A DNA stretch of 64,000 nt from AP-15 sp963785565 (lineage in GTDB: Bacteria > Pseudomonadota > Alphaproteobacteria > ATCC43930 > CGMCC-115725): assembly GCA_963785565.1 (NCBI GenBank), contig CAWAVV010000003.1, forward strand, positions 124,001-188,000, read 5' to 3'. Position 1 is the stretch's first letter, and each line of letters begins with the position of its first letter. The notes below the pieces were generated by a model. It did not search any database. It saw only the letters and a list, made by a program, of their open reading frames with translations, and was not told the origin of the DNA. A program made the position numbers and the translations under genes. This document shows positions 57,797-64,000 of this stretch, in pieces.

Positions 57797-58366
57797 ATGG
57801 ACAAGAAGATCCACATCAACTTCTGGTATGTAATTGCCGCGGTTCTCGGAATGCTGTGGATTCAGAGCCTTTACCAGCAAGGCACCGCGCCCACCCCGAT
57901 CCCCTACAGCCGTTTTCAGACTCTGCTCAACGACGGCAAGGTCGCCCAGGTCGAAATCTCCCAGAACTCCATCAGCGGCTCGCTGAAAAAGACAGAGCCC
58001 GACAAGCTCAAGGATTTCATCACGACGCGGGTCGACCCTGATCTCGCGCAGAGCCTCGACAAACACGACGTCGTCTACAGTGGCATCGTCGAGAACCACG
58101 TCATCCGCGACCTGCTCTCGTGGATCCTGCCGGCGATCTTTTTCGTCGGGATCTGGATGTTCGCGATCCGCCGCATGGGGCAGGGTGGGCTCGGCGGCCT
58201 GATGCAGATCGGCAAGAGCCGCGCCAAAATCTATGTCGAGAAGGAGACCAAGGTCACCTTTGCCGAGTACTTGGCCGACCCGGCTAGTCGAGCCGACGAC
58301 CTACGCGACGTTGGCGCCGCTCTGGCTGAAGTAGCGGCGGCCAGCGCCACCTGGCCGAAGCTGTAG
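57797..58366 (+). pseudogene. ftsH: FtsH N-terminal part, cut before the AAA domain
   Basis: FtsH is a membrane-anchored AAA zinc protease, normally about 640 residues and essential in most bacteria. Here the N-terminal helix (FWYVIAAVLGMLWIQSLYQ), the periplasmic domain and the second helix (LLSWILPAIFFVGIWMFAI) are intact, up to AKIYVEKETKVTFA. At about 58268 homology stops: where VAGVDEAKEEL should follow, the frame reads EYLADPASRADDLRDVGA and ends at 58366. No Walker A, Walker B or HExxH remains. The added tail belongs to an actinobacterial-type HTH protein, so this is the join of two different genomes or the edge of an insertion. Confidence 0.85.
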
Positions 58367-58800
58367 AGGCTACGCGAGCCAACGGGCGGAGCTGGGGGCT
58401 GATCGCAATAGTGCTCGGCGTCTCCAGGCAGGCCGCCCACGACCGTTTCGGGGACGCGGCGGAACCCTCCGAGAAGGCCCAGGCAGGTGCCCATAGGTTC
58501 CGCACACCCAACTTGCCCGGTGCCGGTCGAGCCGAGCGAATTTATTTCGACCCGGTGACGAAGGTGGCGACGGTCACGAAGGCGACAAAGGCAGCGAAGT
58601 CGACGAAGTCGACGAAACCGGCTAAAAGCAGCGAAACCGGCGAAGGTTCCGGCGCACATGTGAACTTCTCACGGTCGGCCCCTCTTGTTACCATTCGCGA
58701 CCGTGCCCGATTACGCCGGCGCCTGGGAAGCCAGCCGTGGGCGATGCTTCCGCCTCGTGTACACGAGCGACGACGACGGCCGGCCCATGAACTGCCCTGA
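58268..58800 (+). pseudogene. Actinobacterial-type HTH protein, 5'-cut and frameshifted
   Basis: The part fused to FtsH (LRDVGAALAEVAAAS) and, after a frame change near 58335-58345, LAEAVEATRANGRSWGLIAI, then VLGVSRQAAHDRFGDAAE, form the small helix-turn-helix protein common in actinobacteria. A Lys/Ala/Thr-rich low-complexity tail (DNA about 58557-58640) follows. The beginning is missing because of the breakpoint. Function: probably DNA binding; nothing more can be said. Confidence 0.6.
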
Positions 58801-58918
58801 ACCTCCCACGGGCAGCGGTGCGCGCGCAGACGGAGAGGGCCGCTGGTATCCAGTCGACGCCTGTGCTCGGCACGCTTCCCAGCTTCTCGACCGGCCACGT
58901 CGCCCTGTGAGCCGCTGA
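58703..58918 (+). CDS. Small actinobacterial-type protein, unknown
   Basis: 71 residues from GTG 58703: RGRCFRLVYTSDDDGRPMNC, PEPPTGSGARADGEGRWYPV, DACARHASQL. Small proteins of this style, with a Cys in MNCPEP and DACxxHA, are seen in actinobacterial genomes. No known function. It overlaps the low-complexity tail of the preceding HTH fragment in another frame, so one of the two readings of 58,703-58,800 must be untranslated. Confidence 0.45.
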   Translation: MPDYAGAWEASRGRCFRLVYTSDDDGRPMNCPEPPTGSGARADGEGRWYPVDACARHASQLLDRPRRPVSR

Positions 58919-59578
58919 GCCGACCGGGCGCTCGGCTTTTGCCAGTCAACTGGACGCGCCGTACTGCGCGCCCCGCCTCACGCCTATGGCACGCGGCGAG
59001 GTCCTCGGTCACGAACTGCTCAGCGCGGTCGAGGAGGCGGCGGCCCGAGCCGGCGCCCACGATCACCCTGGGTGCCGATGGGGCAGGCTTCTATGTCCGT
59101 TGCGGCTGGACACGACTACTGCTGCTGCTCCAGTGGGCCTACGACCCGGGCTCCTTCGAGGCCGAGGCGGAGGCAGTGCTCGCCGGTCCCGCACTCGGCC
59201 GTCCCCATGAACGCCGCTCTCATAACGGCGTGCCTCAGCTTTTCGTGGAACTGGCATCAGCCGACCGCCAGGTCGTCGACGAGTCGCGCTCGCTGGCACT
59301 CGGAGCTCACATCGGGTTCGCCATGACGAAGTCGCTCGCGCCGCACCAATGAGCATCGAGCCCGTTTGACTTAAACGGTGAGACCCAACTCCGCCAGGCA
59401 ACAGGTATTCGTTACGTGGCACAGCCGTCGGGGTTGTGCCGCCCGCCGGACGGCCCGAGCTTGGCTGGACCTCAGAAATCGAGCCGCGTCAGCGCGGGCG
59501 ACGATGTGGCCCTCGCACGTGGCGCCTGAGTGAGCGTGCAGCGGGAGTGGTAAGTAGGCAGGATGTAGATGTTCGTGT
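58919..59578. other. No resolvable gene
   Basis: Several open frames overlap here but none stays protein-like throughout; pieces such as GHELLSAVEEAAARAGA and ITLGADGAGFYVRCGW lie in different frames, as if a gene had been broken by indels. Not assigned. Confidence 0.4.
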
Positions 59579-59608
59579 GGGTCTATCTGGGTCTATCTAC
59601 GGCGGTCA

Positions 59609-59836
59609 ACTGCTACCAAACTGCTACCAAACCGGCCACTCTCTGGCCACAAATAGCGCAAAAGTCCTGGTCAGAGGGCGCCCCCGGCAGGTTTCGAACC
59701 TGCGACCCGCCGCTTAGAAGACGTACGCACGTAGCCCGTAGGCGTCTATTTGTGTCATTTCAAACGTTGTGACCAGGGGTTTCGCGCCCGTTTGGACGCA
59801 CCAGACTCGGGTGAACTGCCACCACAACTGCCACCA
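59609..59836. other. attP-like site: tRNA-Arg 3' fragment flanked by arm-type repeats
   Basis: Two copies of ACTGCTACCAA (59609-59630) lie left of the tRNA fragment at 59681-59722, and two copies of ACTGCCACCA (59815-59824, 59827-59836) lie right of it, all in the same orientation. A core taken from the end of a tRNA gene with short direct repeats on both sides is the layout of an integrase attachment site of phage or ICE type. Neither side restores a complete tRNA gene, so it resembles attP more than attL or attR. No integrase gene is immediately adjacent. Confidence 0.5.
59681..59722 (-). other. tRNA-Arg(TCT) 3' fragment
   Basis: The minus strand carries anticodon loop CTTCTAA (anticodon TCT), variable region, a perfect T arm (GCAGG-TTCGAAA-CCTGC) and the acceptor 3' strand CGGGGGC with discriminator G. 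The 5' half of the tRNA (acceptor, D arm, 5' anticodon stem) is absent, so it is not a functional tRNA. Confidence 0.75.
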
Positions 59837-60358
59837 AAAGCCGGGTCGGGCAGGACGAGGCAGCACAAGCCGGCCAGGAGGACAGGAGGCGCACCGGCAC
59901 CGTGGGAGCCGCGGAGAAGAACCGTGTCGTCGCCTGGCGAGTCCCAAGCTGCTGAGAGCGGAACACGCCCTCCAGGGGTGTGAACCGAGTATGGGTCAGT
60001 GTGGGTCTGCGAGAACGCGACGGGGACGCGGGTCGGAGGTCCCGAACCAGGCTTCGACCGACAGGAGGCGATAACAACCTGGGCCGAGCACGGTCCAGCA
60101 GCTCGGCAACCAGGAGCCGGTCGGCAAGTCCCTGGCTAGGGGTGTTTGGCGGGTTCAGACGTGCGCTCTTGGCCAGGTTCCGGCCGCTCGGCGCACCGGG
60201 CCCCGGACACCAGGCAGATGGACAAGTTCGCCCCTCTACGGACGGCCCGCGTGTACCTGTTGCCCGACGTCTAGCTCTGGCATGGCAGCGACACCCTCGC
60301 TCAGGACGTCGGGTGCTCGCGGTGTCGCCGCCGGTGCCGGGGTTGTCGGTTGCGGTAC
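59837..60358. other. No gene seen
   Basis: About 520 bases of very GC-rich sequence with no protein-like frame. A few GGGTC-type short repeats occur near 59990-60020. Confidence 0.5.
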
Positions 60359-60538
60359 TTACGGTGTCGTTGTTGGGCCGGTTATCTCCAGGGTGACCCA
60401 GTGCGGCTCGATGCCGTCGTGGGCGAGGCGGCTTATGACATCGAGCAAGGCACCGGTGGCCACATATTGGTAGCCGGGCTCGTGGTCGATGTCGATGGTG
60501 ATGGTGATGCGCTGCAAGAGCGGCTCGGGGCAGTTCAT
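60359..60538 (-). CDS. Small protein following the transposition ATPase
   Basis: 59 residues: MNCPEPLLQRITITIDIDHE, PGYQYVATGALLDVISRLAH, IEPHWVTLEITGP. Its ATG overlaps the stop of the ATPase gene (ATGA at 60535-60538), so it is translated with it. Function unknown; probably an accessory gene of the same mobile element. Confidence 0.6.
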   Translation of the reverse strand: MNCPEPLLQRITITIDIDHEPGYQYVATGALLDVISRLAHDGIEPHWVTLEITGPTTTP

Positions 60539-61348
60539 TCTGAGGTGACCTCGGTGACGGCGGCCCGGGCGGCTTTGTCGTCGACTATCGACGCCCCGGC
60601 GGCGTAGGCGGCGATAAGGGCTTGGACGGCCAGGTTGTTGACGGCCCGGGCAGCCCCCGGGAGGCTTTGTGGACCCGGGCCACGGCGTCGTCGGAGAACA
60701 AAGTGTCGGAACGGCCGGCCAATTTCAGGTGATGGGCTATGTAGTCGGCGGTGTCGGGCTGGCTGAGCGGGGGGAGGGCGTAACGCAGCGCCACCCGCTG
60801 GTCGAGGGCGGCGAAAGCCCCGAGGCGCAGTCGTTGGCGCAGCGTGGGCTGGCCGGCCAGCACGAGGGCAAAGGGGTTGGCCGAGTCCATGTCCGCGTTG
60901 GTCAAAAGGCGCAGCTCTTCTAGCTGGTCGGCGGCCAAGAGGTGGGCTTCGTCGACAAAAGTACGACTTTGCGCCCCCGTTCAGCCACCTCGGCGGCTAA
61001 GGCGTCTTGGGCTTGGGGGATGAGCGAACAGCGGTGGAACCGGGGCACCTGGCCGAGGTGGGACACGATAGAGGTGTAGAGCCCGCGGGCACCGACGGCC
61101 GGGTTGCCGAGGTAGATGACCGTGTGCCGGGAGCTGTCGAGCTCGCCCAGGGCGGCGCGCACGGCGACGGTCTTGCCGGCGCCCACTTCCCCGGTAATAA
61201 CGCCGATGGCCGCTTCTTCGACGCACCAGGAGATGCGGGCCACGGCTTCGGCGTGGCCGGGGTGGCGGTGCAGCATGGACGGGGCGAGGTCCTTGCCGAA
61301 GGGGGTGCGGGTGAACCCCCAGTGCGAACGGAGCGCGGCGATGCTCAC
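60535..61348 (-). pseudogene. ExeA/TniB-like transposition ATPase, two frameshifts
   Basis: Starts at GTG 61348, overlapping the transposase stop (GTGA). AAA ATPase with Walker A GEVGAGKT and Walker B reconstructed as VVLLVDEAHLL; it would assist the adjacent DDE transposase in target choice. The frame is broken near 60955 (one base missing in the Walker B codons) and again near 60650 (one C missing before RAVNNLAVQAL). With both repaired it runs 271 residues to TGA 60535. Such ATPase/transposase pairs are common in actinobacteria. Confidence 0.75.
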
Positions 61349-62079
61349 TCGGCCACCTCCTGGTCCTGTTCGAGGGCGGGACGCCCGAGCAGATAGCCGT
61401 CTGGGCCAGGGGCGATGCCGGCGTAGGAAATGCGCCGGGTGAGCTCGGCGTCGGCGCGGGCCTCGACCAGGTGCAGGTAGTCGATCCCTGTGGTTGGAGG
61501 CGGCTCTTCGGCACCCGGCTCGGGACGGGCAGCTGGGTGGCTGTGGCGCCCGATGACGACGGGGACGGCGGCGCCCATCGGCCGGTTGTTGTAGCGGACC
61601 TCGACCCTGGTCAAGTCGAAAGGGTCGAAAACGAGGTCCACTTTCCGACCCACCAGGGCCGGGTCGACCTCGTAGCGGTTGGAGAACAAGCTGACCGTGG
61701 CCGTCTTGGCCACCGTGCGGGCCTCTGACCACAAGAACGCCTCGTGCAGGGCCTCGGCGCTCGGGTAACGGGGGGTGGCGCCGGAGCCGAAGCGCTCGAG
61801 GGGGGTGATCTTGGTCTCCGAGTGCACCGCCCGGTGGTAGACGGTCTCGGCCCAGGCGGCAAAGAACTGGTTCAGCCGCTCGATATTTTCGACGCCGGCG
61901 TGGCTGGCCTCGACTAAGAACTGGTCCCGCACGGTGCGGAAGACGCGTCGATCTTGCCCCTGCCTTCGGGCCGGCCGGGGCGGGAGTGCACCAGGCGGAT
62001 GCCCAAACTGGCGCAGGCCCTGAGCAATTGGGCGGACACAAAGGGGCTCCCGTTGTCCAAGTTGTGCCGATGTCTTCAT
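61345..62079 (-). pseudogene. DDE transposase (Mu/Tn-type), 5'-truncated and frameshifted
   Basis: The reading begins at LDNGSPFVSAQLL near 62060, the second catalytic Asp block of the integrase core; the first Asp and the N-terminal DNA-binding domain are gone. Near 61944 one C is missing: GRPEGRGKID continues in the next frame as RVFRTVRDQFLVEASH, which holds the catalytic-Glu neighbourhood. The C-terminal Mu-type beta domain (FSNRYEVDPALVGRKVDLVF) is intact to TGA 61345. The 5' truncation lies next to the recombinase element's end repeats, so that element probably inserted here. Confidence 0.78.
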
Positions 62080-62087
62080 AACTTGGA

Positions 62088-62169
62088 TAATGCCGACCTC
62101 GCGATTATGCCGACACCTGGCAGAAGCACCTGCTCAACCTGGGTGACGAGCGTGAAGTTGTCGGCATAA
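62088..62169. repeat. Inverted/direct GTCGGCATAA repeats at the recombinase element's end
   Basis: TAATGCCGAC (62088-62097), TTATGCCGACA (62105-62115) and the inverted TGTCGGCATAA (62159-62169). The last two form an 11-bp inverted repeat around 43 bases. They lie between the truncated transposase and the first tyrosine recombinase, and are probably its terminal or recombinase-binding sites. Confidence 0.6.
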
Positions 62170-62222
62170 CCCGGAGCGCTTGGCCCATCCTTGTCCGTCC
62201 GGCCACAAACAAGGAGGAGAGC

Positions 62223-63437
62223 ATGGGGAGACCGAGCAGGGTTAGCGACGTCCGGGTGCCAGGCCCGTTGGCACCGTTCGCCGACGTGTACAAGGTGAGG
62301 TTGAAAGAGCGCGGCTATACGCCGTTGACGACCGTGAACGAGCTGCGCCAGGTGGCGCACCTGAGCCGCTGGCTCGAAGAACAAGGCACGGGCACGGCGG
62401 GTTTGACAAGCCAAGGTCTGAGGCAGTTCTTCGTTTCCCGTCGGGCCGAGGTGGGGCCAAAAGGGTGCTCGTCGCAGAGCCTTCTGCTCCTGCTCGAAGT
62501 GCTGAGGGAGGCCGGCGCTGTGGAGGCTGAGCCGCCACTGCCCGTAAGTTCAGGCACTGAGGCGGTCATCGTCTCGTTCTGGCACTACCTGGTCGCGGAG
62601 CGGGGGGTCAACTCTCCCACGGCCGTCTCTTATATTTTGCGCGCCCGGCGTTTCATGGCAGCACACGCGCCGGGCGGGGACCTCCAAGGCCTGCAGCCGA
62701 GCGACGTGACCAGCGCCGTGCTCGCCGAGTCGGCAAGAGTCTCCGTTGGCGGGGTTCAGCTCTTCGTGGTCGCGCTGCGGGCTTTCTTGCGCTTCTGCTT
62801 CCTCGAAGGACTAACCGAGAGGGACTTTTCGGGAGCGGCGCTCACCATGACCGGGCGCCGCCGCTCGTCGCTCCCGAGAGGGGTCGCTCGCCCAGATGCC
62901 GAGGCATTGTTGGGGACTTGCGACCGGCGGACGGCTATTGGGCGGCGTGACTACGCGGTCATCCTGACGTTGCTGCGCCTGGGCCTGCACGCCGGGGAGG
63001 TGGCGGCCCTCAGCCTCGACGACATCGACTGGCGGGCCGGAGAGATCGTGGTCCACGGCAAGGGCGGCCGCCTCGACCGGCTCCCACTGCTCAGCGACGT
63101 CGGTGGAGCGGTCGCTGCCTACCTGGAGCGAGGCCGCACGCCCAGCTCTTGCCGGGCAGCGTTCCTGAGGCTTGTGGCGCCGGTCAGGGGCCTGGGGCGG
63201 GGCGGGGTGTCGTTGATCGTGCGACGGGCGTGCCGGAAAGCTGGCATAACCCCGTTCGGGGCGCACCGGCTGCGCCATACGCTGGCCTGCGACATGGTGG
63301 CCGCCGGCGTGGCGCTGCCTGAGATCGGCGTCGTCCTTCGGCACAGCAGCGCGGCCTCGACTGGCGACTACGCCCGTGCGGACATCGAGAGCCTCCGGGA
63401 GCTGGCCCTGCCCTGGCCGGGGAGAGCGCCGCAATGA
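62223..63437 (+). CDS. Tyrosine recombinase (XerC/D-like), first of a tandem pair
   Basis: 404 residues. The N-terminal SAM-like DNA-binding domain (RQVAHLSRWLEEQGTGTAGL) and core-binding domain precede the catalytic domain from about residue 225. Catalytic box II is intact: HRLRHTLACDMVAAG, then LRHSSAASTGDYARAD with Tyr nucleophile. Box I is unusual: LRLGLHAGEVAAL has His where the first catalytic Arg (LGLRAGE) is expected. That would cripple recombination unless a partner supplies activity. Its stop overlaps the next recombinase start (ATGA at 63434-63437), the arrangement of multi-recombinase elements. Confidence 0.85.
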   Translation: MGRPSRVSDVRVPGPLAPFADVYKVRLKERGYTPLTTVNELRQVAHLSRWLEEQGTGTAGLTSQGLRQFFVSRRAEVGPKGCSSQSLLLLLEVLREAGAVEAEPPLPVSSGTEAVIVSFWHYLVAERGVNSPTAVSYILRARRFMAAHAPGGDLQGLQPSDVTSAVLAESARVSVGGVQLFVVALRAFLRFCFLEGLTERDFSGAALTMTGRRRSSLPRGVARPDAEALLGTCDRRTAIGRRDYAVILTLLRLGLHAGEVAALSLDDIDWRAGEIVVHGKGGRLDRLPLLSDVGGAVAAYLERGRTPSSCRAAFLRLVAPVRGLGRGGVSLIVRRACRKAGITPFGAHRLRHTLACDMVAAGVALPEIGVVLRHSSAASTGDYARADIESLRELALPWPGRAPQ

Positions 63438-64000
63438 CCACCTTCCACGACCATGTTGACGATTACCTCCGGGCGCGGCGCGCCCTTGGGTTCAAGCTCG
63501 CCTTCCACGGCCTGGTGCTACCCCAGTTCGCTTCCTACCTGGAAGCAGCAGGCGCCAGGACGCTCACAGTCGAGCGGGCCGTCGCCTGGGCCGGGCTGCC
63601 CCAGGGCCTGGCACCGATCAGTTTGTCCCATCGCCTGGGGGCGGTGCGGGGCTTCGCCCGGTACTTGAAGACGATCGACCCGGCCACTGAGGTGCCCCCG
63701 GCGGGATCTGGCCGACGAAGCACTCCCGCCCGGCGCCTTACTTATGGGCTGAACAAGACATCGCCCGCCTAATGGAGGCCGCCCAGAGCCTCGAGCCGCG
63801 CCTGCGGGCGTTGAGTTTCGAGGCGCTCTTCGGCCTGCTCGCCGCCTCGGGCATGCGGGTGGGTGAAGCGCTTTTGTTGGCCAACGACGACATCGACTTC
63901 AGCTCGGGCGTGGTGACGGTCCGTAACCCGAAGTTTGGCCGCTCGCGCTATGTGCCCCTGCACCCAAGCACCACCGAAGCACTTGGTCATTACGCAGAGC
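63434..64000 (+). pseudogene. Tyrosine recombinase, second of the tandem, frameshifted and cut by window end
   Basis: MTTFHDHVDDYLRARRALGF through HRLGAVRGFARYLKTIDPAT is the N-terminal domain. Near 63703 an extra G shifts the frame (RDLADEALPPGA), and near 63735 a second shift leads to YLWAEQDIARLMEAAQSLEP and ALFGLLAASGMRVGEALLLA with the box I Arg intact. The frame remains open at 64000. The two shifts may be errors or decay. The rest of the gene, and any third recombinase, lie outside the window. Confidence 0.75.

Noticed and set aside
58657..58672. CRP site TGTGAACTTCTCACG
   Set aside because: Wrong spacing, imperfect right half, and it lies in the actinobacterial-type segment.
59681..59760. 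Functional tRNA gene
   Set aside because: Only the 3' half is present; no 5' acceptor strand or D arm can be found upstream on the minus strand.

Overview
Bases 1 to about 58,267 read as one high-GC Gram-negative chromosome, most likely an alphaproteobacterium and perhaps near Rhodospirillales. Support comes from an RNase E with a long acidic insert beside a divergent PBP1A-prfB pair, an exosortase/PEP-CTERM envelope system, a TonB-dependent receptor, MlaC, DsbA and BepA-like periplasmic proteins. From about 58,268 to the end the sequence looks actinobacterial (HTH protein, tRNA-Arg fragment, transposase/ATPase pair, XerC/D-like recombinases). The change falls inside ftsH, so the window is either a chimeric assembly or a recent large insertion.

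Layout. 1-7.9 kb: surface-polysaccharide locus (two nucleotide-sugar enzymes, two GNAT/CelD-like proteins, two GT4 glycosyltransferases, a DUF218 protein) of the type tied to exosortase systems. 8-9.7 kb: orphan HyuB-type hydantoinase/oxoprolinase. 10-11.3 kb: a DUF4157 (eCIS core) protein with a second zinc-peptidase domain. 11.3-19.5 kb: accessory zone with a PEP-CTERM protein, toxin-antitoxin debris, an IS1182-type element and a MITE-like relative, a Sel1 protein, small secreted proteins and short repeats. 19.6-31.6 kb: housekeeping block (oxalyl-CoA decarboxylase-like enzyme, prfB with its programmed frameshift, PBP1A, RNase E, M48 protease, DsbA, maleylacetoacetate isomerase). 31.8-45.5 kb: TonB receptor, GH10 xylanase, TPR protein, MFS transporter, epimerase, CmcJ/NvfI-like oxidoreductase, LLM oxidoreductase, VOC protein, malate synthase.

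The most interesting segment is 45.8-54.7 kb. Two adjacent class III nucleotide cyclase genes have lost complementary catalytic residues. One keeps the metal-binding aspartates. The other keeps the base-recognition Lys/Asp and the transition-state Asn. This is the division of labour of the mammalian C1/C2 pair and suggests an obligate heterodimer. The second cyclase gene carries a perfect CRP consensus (TGTGA-N6-TCACA) placed about 41.5 bp from the predicted transcription start, that is, class II spacing. The same arrangement precedes a large secreted metzincin-like metalloprotease just downstream. Together they suggest a local cAMP-CRP circuit controlling secreted proteins.

At least a dozen conserved genes are broken by single-base indels. 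These are more likely residual sequencing errors than true decay in the housekeeping part, and could be either in the mobile part. All functional calls are from reading sequence motifs; no database search was run.
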